A stretch of 32,073 nt of DNA from Blastococcus sp. (lineage in GTDB: Bacteria; Actinomycetota; Actinomycetes; Mycobacteriales; Geodermatophilaceae). Position 1 is the stretch's first letter; the number at the start of each line of letters is the position of its first letter. Positions 1 through 8,010 of this stretch are shown piece by piece. The notes under the pieces were generated by a model that was given only the letters and a program-made list of their open reading frames with translations, did no database searches and was not told the DNA's origin. The stretch covers positions 1 to 32,073 of the forward strand of contig JAOPWM010000194.1 of the NCBI GenBank assembly GCA_025965695.1. The letters run 5' to 3'. Both the position numbers and the translations under genes were made by a program.

Positions 1-473
1 ATCTTGGCCATCAGCTTCGACGTCCCGATCCCCACCGAACCCGTCACGCCACCGGTGGCCTCGGCGATCCGCTCCTTGAGCGACTGCCCGATCGCCGTCA
101 CGCCGTCCACCGACAGGTCGTGCCCGGTCCCGGCCGCGAGGTCCACGTACGCCTCGTCCAGCGAGGCCGGCTCGACCTGTGGTGAGAGCTCCCGCAGCAG
201 CGCCATGACGACCTCGGACGTGCGCCGGTAGGCGGCGAACCGGCCGCCGAGGAACGCCGTCCCGGCCGGGCACCGCCGCCGGGCCTCCGCGGTCGACATC
301 GCCGAGCGTGCGCCGAAGGCACGCGCCTCGTAGGACGCCGTCGCGACCACGCCCCGGCCGCCCACCCCGCCGACCACCACGGGGCGGCCACGCAGCGACG
401 GCTTGTCCCGCTGCTCGACGGCGGCGAAGAAGGCGTCGAGGTCCAGGTGCAGGATGCTCGCCTCCCGCCGCAT
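1..473 (-). CDS. dinB: DNA polymerase IV (Y-family translesion polymerase), partial
   Basis: This is the N-terminal 157 residues of a Y-family DNA polymerase; the rest lies beyond the left edge of the window. The protein opens with [20 protein letters not shown], which holds the first catalytic aspartates of the palm domain. It continues through [19 protein letters not shown], the second catalytic site SLDEAYVDL, and ends at [10 protein letters not shown], the start of the helix-hairpin-helix/thumb region. These are family signatures of DinB, which copies damaged templates and extends misaligned primers. The ATG at 473 is preceded by a GGGGG Shine-Dalgarno about six bases upstream; an in-frame GTG two codons earlier is a less likely alternative. 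The gene diverges from the NfeD-flotillin pair. I see no LexA-type operator in the 141-bp gap, so SOS control is not supported here. Confidence 0.95.
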   Translation of the reverse strand, partial: MRREASILHLDLDAFFAAVEQRDKPSLRGRPVVVGGVGGRGVVATASYEARAFGARSAMSTAEARRRCPAGTAFLGGRFAAYRRTSEVVMALLRELSPQVEPASLDEAYVDLAAGTGHDLSVDGVTAIGQSLKERIAEATGGVTGSVGIGTSKLMAK

Positions 474-614
474 GCCCACCCCCTGATGATCGCCCGGGAC
501 GCCGACACCCCGCCGGGCCGGTGGTCCGTTCCTCTGGCCGGGGGACTTCCTTGTTGGACCGGTCCCGCAACTGACAGGCTCACCGGGACGACGGCGTCGA
601 GGACGGGGAGCAGG
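474..614. other. Divergent intergenic region dinB / nfeD
   Basis: This 141-bp gap must hold the promoters of dinB (minus) and the NfeD-flotillin pair (plus). It contains the perfect 10-bp palindrome GGACCGGTCC at 556-565. I could not identify convincing -35/-10 hexamers. A Shine-Dalgarno GGGGAG lies just before the GTG at 615. Confidence 0.5.
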
Positions 615-1172
615 GTGGCAGCGGTCTTCCTGCTGGTCGGCGCCCTGGGGATCGGCGTCCTCCTGCTGTCGCTGTTCGCCGGCGAGATCGGCGAGTTCGG
701 CCATCCCGACGCCGACGGCCCGTTCTCCGTCCCGGCCATAGCCGCCCTGCTCGGCGGGGTCGGCTTCGGCGGCGCCGCCGCATCCGCCGTCCTCCCGGAG
801 GCCCTGCCCGACGCCGTCACGGTCCTGCTGGCACTGGCCGTCGGCCTCGCGGTCGCGGTGCCGCTGGCCTGGGGCGCCGTCCGGCTGTCCCGCGCGCTGA
901 AGGACATGCCGACCCAGGAGACGCTCACCCGCCACCACCTGATCGGCGCCCAGGGCGTGGTCATCTCCGCGGTGCCCTGCCCGGGGTTCGGTGAGGTCCG
1001 GCTGTCGCTGGCCGGCCAGCAGCTCAAGTTCGCCGCCCGCAGCGATGTGCCGCTCCCCACGGGGACGCCGGTCTACGTCGTCGATGCCCTCAGCGACACC
1101 GCGGTCGAGGTCGTCTCGACCGCCCCGGATCTGCCCCATCCCCTGCCCGAGCCCGGAGGCGACCACCCATGA
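615..1172 (+). CDS. NfeD-like membrane protein (flotillin partner)
   Basis: This 185-residue membrane protein has two or three hydrophobic segments: residues 1-21 ([21 protein letters not shown]), about 38-60, and about 66-90. A C-terminal soluble domain of about 85 residues ([35 protein letters not shown]...TPVYVVDAL) has the pattern of the NfeD OB-fold. NfeD proteins are typically encoded next to flotillins and are thought to help organise or stabilise flotillin membrane microdomains. Its stop codon overlaps the flotillin start by four bases (ATGA), which fits that pairing exactly. The open frame extends upstream to 447, but the GTG at 615 has a GGGGAG Shine-Dalgarno and begins directly with the first membrane helix, so I chose it. 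The function is inferred from family and neighbourhood. Confidence 0.85.
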   Translation: MAAVFLLVGALGIGVLLLSLFAGEIGEFGHPDADGPFSVPAIAALLGGVGFGGAAASAVLPEALPDAVTVLLALAVGLAVAVPLAWGAVRLSRALKDMPTQETLTRHHLIGAQGVVISAVPCPGFGEVRLSLAGQQLKFAARSDVPLPTGTPVYVVDALSDTAVEVVSTAPDLPHPLPEPGGDHP

Positions 1173-2704
1173 CCCTGCTCTACGCGATCGGCGGCATCGC
1201 CGTCCTGGTCATCCTGCTCGTCCTGCTCGTCCTCTCCCGGATCAAGGTGGCCGGGCCCAACCAGGCCTTCCTCGTCACGGGGCGGCAGGGCCGGCAGGTG
1301 ACGAGCGAGTCCGGCGCGATCTCGCGCGACTCCTCCGGGCAGAAGGTCGTGATGGGCGCGAGCGTCTTCGTGCTGCCCGTCGTCCAGAAGCTGCACACGA
1401 TGGACCTCTCCAGCCGCCGGATCCCGGTGGGCATCCGTGGCGCGGTGTCCAAGCAGGGCGTCAAGTGCGACCTCGAGGGCGTGGCGATCGTGAAGGTCGG
1501 GGGCAGTGAGAACTCCATCCGGGCCGCCGCCCAGCGCTTCCTCAACCAGCAGCAGGGCATCGACACGTTCACCTCGGAGGTGCTCGCCGGCGCGCTGCGC
1601 TCGATCGTCGGCCGGCTGACCATCGAGGAGATCATCCGCGACCGTGCCGCCTTCGCCTCAGCCGTCGCCGAAGAGGCCGAGTCCTCGCTGACCGGCCAGG
1701 GCCTGGTGCTCGACACCTTCCAGCTCCAGGACATCCAGGCCGAGGGCTCCTACCTCGCCGACCTCGGCCGCCCGGAGGCGGCGCGGGTGCTCAAGGAGGC
1801 CAGCATCGCCGAGGCTCGCGCCCGTCAGGCCGCGCAGCAGGAACAGCTGCTGGCCGACGAGGCGATCGCGATCTCGCAGCGGCAGCTCGCGCTGAAGCAG
1901 GCCGAGATCGCGGCCGAGACCGACGCCGCAAAGGCCCGGGCCGCCGCGGCCGGCCCGCTGGCTCAGGCCGCGCAGGACCAGGCCATCCTCGCCGAGCAGG
2001 AGAAGGTTGCCGTCCGGACGGCGTCGCTGACGGAACGGCAGCTGGACACCAAGGTCCGCCGTCCCGCCGATGCAGAGCGTTACCGCGTGGAGCAGGAGGC
2101 CGAGGGCCGCAAGAACTCGGCGATCCTGACCGCGGAGGCTCAGCGGCAGGCGACCATCGCCGCCGCCCAGGCCGCCGCCGAGCAGGCCAAGCTCTCCGGT
2201 GAGGGCGAGCGGGCCCGCCGGTCGGCGCTCGCCGAGGCGGAGGCGATCGAGGGCGCCAAGCGCGGTGAGGCCGAGAAGCTCCGCCGCGAGGCGATCGCCG
2301 ACGCGGTCGAGCGCGAGGGTGCGGCCGAGGCCGCCGCGATCCTGGCCCGCGGGCAGGCGGAGGCGAAGTCGATGGACGCCCGCGCCGAGGCGTTCGGCAC
2401 CTACGGCGAGGCGGCCATCCTGGAGATGCTGGTCAAGGTGCTGCCCGAGGTCGTCGGCGCCGCTGCCGCGCCGCTGTCGGCCGTGGACAAGATGACGGTC
2501 ATCTCGGCCGACGGCGCCGGCTCGCTGGGCCGGTCGGTGGCGGCGAACGTCGCCCAGGGGCTGCAGCTGTCCGGCGACCTCACCGGCATCGACGTCGCCG
2601 CGCTGCTGCGCCGGCTGGGCGGCGCGGCGAACGCAGGGGTCGCCGACGGCGTCACCCACGTGCCGGTCGTGTCGGTGGACGGAGAGGGTCCGCCCAAGGC
2701 CTGA
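1169..2704 (+). CDS. Flotillin / SPFH-domain membrane scaffold protein
   Basis: This is a 511-residue flotillin-family protein. It starts with a single membrane anchor (residues 2-23, [20 protein letters not shown]). An SPFH/Band 7 domain follows to about residue 190 ([43 protein letters not shown]-like and [16 protein letters not shown] segments). A long Ala/Glu-rich coiled coil with EA repeats occupies about 195-420 and drives oligomerisation in the family. The C-terminal part ([28 protein letters not shown]) matches the flotillin C-domain. Flotillins scaffold ordered membrane domains. The start codon overlaps the nfeD stop, so the two are translationally coupled. Length and architecture are normal for the YqiK/YuaG type. 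Confidence 0.93.
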   Translation: MTLLYAIGGIAVLVILLVLLVLSRIKVAGPNQAFLVTGRQGRQVTSESGAISRDSSGQKVVMGASVFVLPVVQKLHTMDLSSRRIPVGIRGAVSKQGVKCDLEGVAIVKVGGSENSIRAAAQRFLNQQQGIDTFTSEVLAGALRSIVGRLTIEEIIRDRAAFASAVAEEAESSLTGQGLVLDTFQLQDIQAEGSYLADLGRPEAARVLKEASIAEARARQAAQQEQLLADEAIAISQRQLALKQAEIAAETDAAKARAAAAGPLAQAAQDQAILAEQEKVAVRTASLTERQLDTKVRRPADAERYRVEQEAEGRKNSAILTAEAQRQATIAAAQAAAEQAKLSGEGERARRSALAEAEAIEGAKRGEAEKLRREAIADAVEREGAAEAAAILARGQAEAKSMDARAEAFGTYGEAAILEMLVKVLPEVVGAAAAPLSAVDKMTVISADGAGSLGRSVAANVAQGLQLSGDLTGIDVAALLRRLGGAANAGVADGVTHVPVVSVDGEGPPKA

Positions 2705-2774
2705 CGCTCCGGCGCTCGCCGCTGCGGCCCCGCGTGCGGCAGCATGCCCACCAGGGCGACGGAGGGGCGGGCGC

Positions 2775-3689
2775 ATGCGCACACCGGCGACGCGTTGGCC
2801 GGCCCTCCCGCTGGCGGCCTGGCAGGACACGCGCGACACCCTGCAGCTGTACACCCAGGTGGTCGGCAAGGTCCGCATGGCGAATGCGCCGATGATCAAC
2901 CACTGGTGGAACGTGACGCTCTACCCGACCGCCCGCGGGCTGACGACGTCCCTGATGCCGCACCCCACCGGTCCTGCCTTCCAGATCGACTTCGACTTCC
3001 TGGCCGACCGCCTCGAGATCGTGACGGTTGCCGGGGAGGAACGCACCCTGCCGCTGCAGCCGCGGGCCGTGGCGGACTTCTACGCGGCGGTCATGGACCT
3101 GCTGGACGAGCTGCACGTCGGCACGCGGATCTGGCCGATGCCCGTCGAGATCCCCGACGTGGTGCCGTTTCCCGACGATCATGCACACGCCGCCTACGAC
3201 GCCGACGCGGTCCGTCGGTTCTGGCTGGCGCTGGTCGAGACGACCCGGGTGTTCACCGTCTTCCGCGGTCGTTTTCTCGGCAAGGCCAGCCCGGTGCACT
3301 TCTTCTGGGGAGGTCTCGACCTGGCCACCACCCGCTTCTCGGGCCGGACCGCCCCTCGCTATTCACGGGACGTGCCGAACTGCGGGCCGCACGTGATGGA
3401 GGAGGCCTACTCCCACGAGGTCAGCAGCTGCGGGTACTGGCCGGGCCCGCCGGGGGAGGAGGGCGTGTTCTACAGCTACGCCTATCCGGAGCCTGCCGGC
3501 TTCCGGACGGCGTCCGTCCTGCCGGACGGGGTGCGCTGGGACGACGACCTCGCGGAGTTCATGCTGCCGTACGAGCGGGTCCGGACGGCGGAGGACCCCG
3601 ACGCAGCGCTCCTTGCCTTCCTGCAGAGCACCTATGAGGCCGCGGCGACGGCGGCGCGGTGGGACCGGGCGGCACTCGAGCGCAACTAA
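2775..3689 (+). CDS. DUF5996 family protein
   Basis: This 304-residue soluble protein lacks a signal peptide and membrane segments. It shows the conserved features of the DUF5996 family: an N-terminal WPALPLAAWQDTRDTLQLYTQVVGKVRMA stretch, NHWWNVTLYPTARGLTT, IDFDFLADRLEI, FWGGLDLATTRFSGR and a C-terminal PDGVRWDDDLAEFMLPYE segment. The biochemical role of this family is not known to me; many tryptophans and histidines are conserved, but I will not assign an activity. The ATG at 2775 has a GGAGGGG Shine-Dalgarno about ten bases upstream. It is convergent with the helicase gene, with only four bases between their stop codons, so it appears to be a single-gene unit. Confidence 0.85.
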   Translation: MRTPATRWPALPLAAWQDTRDTLQLYTQVVGKVRMANAPMINHWWNVTLYPTARGLTTSLMPHPTGPAFQIDFDFLADRLEIVTVAGEERTLPLQPRAVADFYAAVMDLLDELHVGTRIWPMPVEIPDVVPFPDDHAHAAYDADAVRRFWLALVETTRVFTVFRGRFLGKASPVHFFWGGLDLATTRFSGRTAPRYSRDVPNCGPHVMEEAYSHEVSSCGYWPGPPGEEGVFYSYAYPEPAGFRTASVLPDGVRWDDDLAEFMLPYERVRTAEDPDAALLAFLQSTYEAAATAARWDRAALERN

Positions 3690-3693
3690 CTCC

Positions 3694-5418
3694 TCAGCCG
3701 TCGGTCAGGGCTGCGGCCGGCAGCCAGTCGGCCTCGAGCAGTTCGGCGATCTCCTGCAGGGACGACGTGTCGGCCCCGGCTGCGGAGCCACTGACCGCCA
3801 GCCGCTCGACCATCACCCGGGCCACCTGCTCCTCCACGGTGTCCTCGGCGAAGGCGATCCGCCACGGCGACGTCCGCCCGTCGCGGTGGGTGCGGCCGGT
3901 GACCTGACGGGCCTGGATGCCGGAGAAGCGCGGCTGGTGGAACAGCCCGACCCGGGGTGTCTCGGAGGCGCTGCGGCCGTCAGGCAGCAGTTCCCCGGCG
4001 TGCAGGCTGATCGACGCCGTCACGGTGAAGACGCAGACCATCGCCTCGCCGCGCTGGAAGCGCAGCCGCTCGCCCTCGACATCGAACCGGTCGCGGCCGT
4101 AGATGCCCGCGACCGGGATGCCGGAGTCGAGCAGCGCCTCGCGGATCGGGTCGGCGGCCGTCTCGACGAACTCGACCGACACCGCGACCTGCCGCTCCGC
4201 CTCGACCTGGGCCTTCACCCAGTCGACGGTTGCCTGCACGCGGATGAGTCCGGCCTTCTGGCGGAACCGCATGAGGGCGGCCCGGCCCTTGGCGCTCTGC
4301 CGCGCGCGCCGGGCCAACTGCATCTCGGCCCGGAACTCCGACCACTCCGACTCGTACGCGGTCCGCTCGGCGGGGGTGAGAGCCACGGGGGTGCCGGTCA
4401 CCGAGACCGGCCCCCACGGCGCCGGCCGGTGCAGCGTCGCCGGCGGGTCGGCCTCGGCCAGCCAGCTCTGCAGCCGGCTGAGGTCCGCGCGGCGCTCGTC
4501 GGCGTCCTCGGTCCACTGCCAGCCGTAGCGGCCACGTTCCACGTGGAACCCGTGCGCGGCGAGCTTCTTCGGGAGGTCGCTCCAGTCACGGAGCGGCTCC
4601 CCGTGCCGGACGGCGAACTCCGGCGCGAGATAGGGCAGCTCGAGGGGCGTGTGCGCCGGTGTCGCCGTCGCGGCCAGGACGAAGGGCGCGTCCTTGACCC
4701 GGCCGGCGCCGGACACCGCCTTCCAGTGCTTCCACCGCTGGGTCGTCGTGTGCCGCACCATGTGCGCCTCGTCGGCGACGATGACGTCGAACGCCAGCTT
4801 CGAGACCTTGGCCAGCCGGTCCCACGTGGTGACGCACCAGCGCAGGTCACCGTCGCCGAACCCGGCGATCGACCGCGTCCAGTGCGGGATGGTGATCGCC
4901 GCCGGGCGGTCGGCCACGACCAGGACGGTCCGGACGTCGCGCTGCTCCGCGATCGCCTTGACGGCGAGGATCGCCGTACCGGTCTTGCCCACGCCCGGAT
5001 CGTCGCCCAGCAGGAAGACCCGCCCGCCGGCGGCCGCATGGGCGGCGACCACGTCGGCGCCGTCGCACTGCTGGTCGCGGGGCGTCATCGGCCGCGCGAG
5101 GGGAAGGGCGCGGGGCTTGTCGTTGAGCTCGTCCTCGAGGAACCGCTCGAAGGAGTAGGGCGGCGGGTCGTAGGCGGCCAGTTCCGGCGGCAGGTCTGCG
5201 CCGACCCAGACGTGCGCCTGCAGGTCGGCGCGCCACACCGCGCCGGGCGCCGGGGCCCGGAACGGGACGGCGAGCACCCACACCCGCTCCCCCGGCCCGG
5301 CGGTGGGCAGGTCGGGCGCGGGCTTCTTCGTGGTACGGCTCGGTGCGGCCTTCGTCGTCCGCTTGCTGGTGGTGGTCGTGCTGCGGCCGGCCGTGGCCCG
5401 GCGCCGTCGTCCCGGCAT
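3694..5418 (-). CDS. SNF2/DEAH-type superfamily II helicase
   Basis: This 574-residue ATPase has a basic, low-complexity N-terminal tail (residues 1-36, rich in R, K, T and S) that could contact nucleic acid. Walker A is GDDPGVGKT at residues 138-146, the DEAH box is VADEAH at about 214-219, motif III is LAATATPAHT, and the C-terminal lobe carries the SNF2-like motif QVTGRTHRDG. The motif set and spacing indicate a SNF2-related superfamily II ATPase that translocates on or remodels nucleic-acid-protein complexes; the substrate is unknown. An ATG at 5418 with GAGGGGG about six bases upstream is preferred over an upstream in-frame start at 5457. No restriction, phage or defence gene is adjacent. 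The gene contains a perfect parS-like palindrome at 4536-4549, read as Phe-His-Val-Glu. Confidence 0.85.
   Translation of the reverse strand: MPGRRRRATAGRSTTTTSKRTTKAAPSRTTKKPAPDLPTAGPGERVWVLAVPFRAPAPGAVWRADLQAHVWVGADLPPELAAYDPPPYSFERFLEDELNDKPRALPLARPMTPRDQQCDGADVVAAHAAAGGRVFLLGDDPGVGKTGTAILAVKAIAEQRDVRTVLVVADRPAAITIPHWTRSIAGFGDGDLRWCVTTWDRLAKVSKLAFDVIVADEAHMVRHTTTQRWKHWKAVSGAGRVKDAPFVLAATATPAHTPLELPYLAPEFAVRHGEPLRDWSDLPKKLAAHGFHVERGRYGWQWTEDADERRADLSRLQSWLAEADPPATLHRPAPWGPVSVTGTPVALTPAERTAYESEWSEFRAEMQLARRARQSAKGRAALMRFRQKAGLIRVQATVDWVKAQVEAERQVAVSVEFVETAADPIREALLDSGIPVAGIYGRDRFDVEGERLRFQRGEAMVCVFTVTASISLHAGELLPDGRSASETPRVGLFHQPRFSGIQARQVTGRTHRDGRTSPWRIAFAEDTVEEQVARVMVERLAVSGSAAGADTSSLQEIAELLEADWLPAAALTDG
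4536..4549. promoter_or_regulatory. Candidate parS (ParB-binding) site 1
   Basis: The 14-bp sequence GTTCCACGTGGAAC is a perfect palindrome with the CACGTG core and GTT/AAC arms typical of chromosomal parS sites. It lies inside the SNF2 helicase coding sequence. An identical copy occurs at 23689-23702. ParB dimers load at such sites and organise the origin region; intragenic parS sites are common in other bacteria. The call is from sequence match only. Confidence 0.7.
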
Positions 5419-5484
5419 GGTTGTCCCCCTCGTCCCCGGCACGGTAAGGGGCGGCACCGACGGAACGTCTGATGGAATCGCCGT

Positions 5485-6339
5485 GTGACGGAAGAGGGCG
5501 GCAGCGACGAACGTCTCGCCTCACGCACCCTGGGCGAGGCGGGGTCGCGGGTGGTGTTCGTCCACGGCCTGTTCGGTCAGGGCAAGAACTGGACGACGAT
5601 CGGCAAGGGCCTCGCCGATACGCATCGCGTGACGCTGCTCGACCTGCCCAACCACGGGCACTCCCCGTGGACCGACCGCGTCGACTACCTGGACATGGCC
5701 GAGCTGGTGGCCACCGAGCTCGAGCAGTTCGGCGAGCAGGTGACGCTGGTCGGGCACTCGATGGGCGGCAAGGTCGCGATGCAGCTGGCGCTGCGCCGAC
5801 CGGAGCTGTTGCGGGCGCTCGTCGTGGTGGACATCGCGCCGGTCGAATATCCGCCGTCCGGCGGCCGGACCGACGACCCGGACGAGGAGGCCTCGCCCTT
5901 CGCCGCCTACATCGACGCCATGCGGGCCCTCGACCTCGAGAAGCTGACGACCCGGGACGACGCCGACGAGGCGCTGCAGGCCGCCGTCCCCAGCCGGATG
6001 GTGCGCAGCTTCCTGCTGCAGAGCCTGGTCCGGGAAGGGCTGGGAGCCGACGGCGGCTGGCGCTGGCGGCTCAACCTCGAACTGCTGGACCGGGACCTCG
6101 GCGAGCTGCGCGGCTTCCCGGTGCCACCGCCGGGCGCCTCCTTCGACGGGCCGGTGCTCTGGATCGCGGGGGCGAACTCCACGTACGTGCTGCCAGAGGA
6201 CCGTCCGCACATGGACGCGCTGTTCCCTGGCACCCGCCTGGTGCGGGTCAAGAACGCCGGCCACTGGGTGCACTCCGAGCAACCGGAGGTTTTCCTGGAG
6301 ACGCTGCGGAGGTTCCTGACGGCGGTGGAGAAGGGCTGA
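5485..6339 (+). CDS. Alpha/beta-hydrolase fold protein (esterase-like)
   Basis: This 284-residue cytoplasmic alpha/beta hydrolase has no signal peptide. The oxyanion region is VVFVHGLFGQGKNW (about residues 20-33), followed by LLDLPNHGHSPW. The nucleophile elbow is GHSMGG, with the catalytic serine near residue 92. The acidic residue probably lies in the WIAGANSTYVLPED region, and the catalytic histidine is in NAGHWVHSEQPE near the C terminus. The sequence resembles the YbfF-type esterase/thioesterase branch, but the substrate cannot be read from sequence. Translation probably starts at the GTG at 5485 (MTEEGGSDE). The gene diverges from the helicase gene with a 66-bp gap and is convergent with the nitrile hydratase-like genes. 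Confidence 0.9.
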   Translation: MTEEGGSDERLASRTLGEAGSRVVFVHGLFGQGKNWTTIGKGLADTHRVTLLDLPNHGHSPWTDRVDYLDMAELVATELEQFGEQVTLVGHSMGGKVAMQLALRRPELLRALVVVDIAPVEYPPSGGRTDDPDEEASPFAAYIDAMRALDLEKLTTRDDADEALQAAVPSRMVRSFLLQSLVREGLGADGGWRWRLNLELLDRDLGELRGFPVPPPGASFDGPVLWIAGANSTYVLPEDRPHMDALFPGTRLVRVKNAGHWVHSEQPEVFLETLRRFLTAVEKG

Positions 6340-6385
6340 CCGTTGGGGATGGGCTGTTTCCGGGACGACGCAGGAACTCATGCTC

Positions 6386-6409
6386 GGTACGTACCGCGGA
6401 GAGCCGCGG
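6386..6409. terminator. Palindromic hairpin between convergent genes
   Basis: The 92-bp gap between the convergent hydrolase and nitrile hydratase-like genes holds the perfect palindrome GGTACGTACC (6386-6395). This runs into CCGCGG-AGAG-CCGCGG (6394-6409), a six-pair stem with a four-base loop. The position suits a bidirectional terminator, but there is no U tract, so this is a weak call. Confidence 0.35.
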
Positions 6410-6431
6410 CCGCGCTGAGGCCAGGGCGTCG

Positions 6432-6722
6432 TCAGCCGGCGGCGTCGTCGTCCCGGTCGGTGGCGTCCGTCAGCCACTCCTCGTGGAGGTCGGCGAGCAC
6501 CTCGTCGTGCGGGTTCCTGCCGTCGGGCAGCTCGAAGACGACGGAGTACAGCGGCGGGTAGGCGTCGTGATGATCCAGCGGGTTGTCCACGATGCCGTGC
6601 CGGAGCAGCACCGTGCCGGTCATGTCCCGCAGATACCCAGGGGTCCGTGGATTCCCGTTCGGCACCTCGGTGCGTACCCGGACGCGGTCGCCCACACGGA
6701 ACCTGCCCGGGCCCTCGCTCAT
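6432..6722 (-). CDS. Nitrile hydratase/thiocyanate hydrolase beta-type C-terminal domain subunit
   Basis: This 96-residue protein has the SH3-like barrel pattern of the C-terminal half of nitrile hydratase beta: FRVGDRVRVRTEVPNGNPRT, PGYLRDMTGTVLLRHGIVDNPLDHHDAYPPLYSVVFEL and a C-terminal EEWL. In normal bacterial nitrile hydratase this domain is the second half of a beta subunit of about 220 residues. Here it is a free-standing small subunit, as in three-part thiocyanate hydrolase. The ATG at 6722 lies 11 bases after the stop of the large subunit gene on the same strand, so the two form an operon and presumably a complex. The Shine-Dalgarno is a modest GAGG. The substrate (nitrile, thiocyanate or another) cannot be told from sequence. 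Confidence 0.82.
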   Translation of the reverse strand: MSEGPGRFRVGDRVRVRTEVPNGNPRTPGYLRDMTGTVLLRHGIVDNPLDHHDAYPPLYSVVFELPDGRNPHDEVLADLHEEWLTDATDRDDDAAG

Positions 6723-6733
6723 CCGTGCCTGCC

Positions 6734-7771
6734 TCAGGCCGGGGGGCGGGGCGGCTCGATGACGGCTGCTCCCACCAGACTGTCGGCTGTCACGAGAGCC
6801 GCAAGGGCATCCTCGTCGAGGTCGTCCGTGCCGGGCGGTCGCTGCGGCAGCACCATCCATCGCACGTCAGAGGTGGAGTCGTGCACGCGCACCTTCACGT
6901 GACCGGATAGCTCGAGCCCGAACATGTCGCGGATGGTCTCGCGCGGCTGCGCGACGATCCGCTGCTTGTACTCGTCGGTGCGGTACCACCACGCCGGGTT
7001 GCCGAGAAGGTCGTGGGGATAGCAGGAGCACAGGGTGCAGACGACGATGTTGTGCACCTCGTCGGTGTTCTCCGCGACGCCGAGCCGGCCCAGCTTGCCT
7101 GGGGGGATGTCGAGCTCCCGCACGGCCGCGCGACCCGTCGTCAGGAGGCGCTGCCTGAACTCCGGGTCGAGCCAGGCGCGCGCCACGATCCGCGCGCCGT
7201 TGTGGTGGCTGATCGTCTCCAGCTGCTCGCGCCGCTGTCGGATCTGCTCCCCGGTGACGCGACCGCGCGCCAGCAGGGCCCCGGTGAACGCGTCGAGGAG
7301 GCGGTGCGCGTCGGTGAGCTCGGCGTCGAGCGCCGCCAGCCGCTCGGCGAGGCTGCCCTGTCCCAGGCCTCGTGTGGTGATGCGGAAGAACGAGTCGTAG
7401 TCGCCCCGCTCCTTGCGGGTGTCGTCGATCGCGATCGGCGCTGCGCCCGCGTGCGGAACGGTGACCGCGGCGATGCCCCGGACGAGGCGGTCCAGCTCGT
7501 CCTCGACGTGACGGATGGGACCGTCGGCATCGGCCCAGGCTCGTTCCTCCCAGGCCGGTCCCACCGGTCCGGCGTCCGCGCGCAACAGGTCGGCGAACGT
7601 GATGACGCCGCGGCGCAGGAAGTGCAGCACCCGCGACTCCAGGCGCTTGCGCCGGAAGTACTCGAAGTCCGTCTCGACCGCGGTGACGTGCGCGTCCGGA
7701 GCATGGATGTGGACGTGGCCGGGCGCCGCGTGCAGGTGTTCGCCGGCTGCGTTCGGTCCGTGGTCGTCCAC
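6734..7771 (-). CDS. Fused nitrile hydratase alpha-type (cobalt) subunit with His-rich N terminus
   Basis: This 345-residue protein carries the metal-claw motif VCTLCSC (Cys245, Cys248, Ser249, Cys250). It is followed by [18 protein letters not shown] and ends in [32 protein letters not shown], the alpha/gamma subunit of nitrile hydratase and thiocyanate hydrolase. The Thr in CTLC is typical of cobalt rather than iron enzymes. About 180 residues precede the alpha domain, so it is much longer than a normal alpha subunit of about 200. The segment around residues 155-185 ([25 protein letters not shown]) resembles the end of the beta N-terminal half, implying a beta-N/alpha fusion. Residues 1-28 contain seven histidines. 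I chose the GTG at 7771 because GGAGG sits seven bases upstream; an ATG at 7804 is possible. No amidase, activator or cobalt transporter is adjacent. Confidence 0.85.
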   Translation of the reverse strand: MDDHGPNAAGEHLHAAPGHVHIHAPDAHVTAVETDFEYFRRKRLESRVLHFLRRGVITFADLLRADAGPVGPAWEERAWADADGPIRHVEDELDRLVRGIAAVTVPHAGAAPIAIDDTRKERGDYDSFFRITTRGLGQGSLAERLAALDAELTDAHRLLDAFTGALLARGRVTGEQIRQRREQLETISHHNGARIVARAWLDPEFRQRLLTTGRAAVRELDIPPGKLGRLGVAENTDEVHNIVVCTLCSCYPHDLLGNPAWWYRTDEYKQRIVAQPRETIRDMFGLELSGHVKVRVHDSTSDVRWMVLPQRPPGTDDLDEDALAALVTADSLVGAAVIEPPRPPA

Positions 7772-7847
7772 TGAGGTGCCTCCGGTGCCGTGTGCCGCTG
7801 CCATCCCCCTGTCTGCTTGACATGGGGCCGCCCGGCCGGACGTTGAG

Positions 7848-7863
7848 GCAATCGATTGCGCAA
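7848..7863. promoter_or_regulatory. Candidate operator: overlapping palindromes upstream of the nitrile hydratase-like operon
   Basis: GCAATCGATTGC (7848-7859) is a perfect 12-bp palindrome centred on CG, the shape of LacI-family operators. It overlaps a second perfect palindrome, TTGCGCAA (7856-7863). They lie about 80 bp upstream of the GTG of the large subunit and 150 bp upstream of pgm. No LacI-family gene is in the window. Confidence 0.4.
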
Positions 7864-7957
7864 CTGTGCTGTGAAGGCCCCCGCGATGCAAGGGTGGTCG
7901 CGCAGCCGCCCCGCCGGTCCCCTGTCCGACCTCGTGCTGGGTGGGCATCGGCGAGCG

Positions 7958-7970
7958 GTAGGGCTCCTAC
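7958..7970. repeat. Short inverted repeat upstream of pgm
   Basis: GTAGG-GCT-CCTAC is a five-pair inverted repeat about 40 bp before the pgm ATG, in the 239-bp divergent gap. It may be an operator or a weak leader hairpin; nothing else supports a role. Confidence 0.25.
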
Positions 7971-8010
7971 GGGTCGCGCCACCATGGGCCATGGCGCCAA
8001 GATCGACCCC

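Noticed and set aside
474-614. LexA/SOS box controlling dinB
   Set aside because: No sequence resembling the actinobacterial CGAAC-n4-GTTCG operator is present; the GGACCGGTCC palindrome is different.
3613-5472. Long plus-strand open frame of 619 codons antisense to the SNF2 helicase gene
   Set aside because: The minus strand shows clear helicase motifs. The antisense frame is low-complexity Arg/Gly/Pro/Leu sequence typical of high-GC shadow frames.
6894-6902. TTCACGTGA as a possible third parS site
   Set aside because: Only the inner nine bases are symmetric; the GTT/AAC arms are missing, and it lies in ordinary coding sequence for the nitrile hydratase-like subunit.
7817-7822. TTGACA on the plus strand as a -35 element for pgm
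   Set aside because: No acceptable -10 hexamer lies 16-19 bases downstream, and pgm starts almost 190 bases away.
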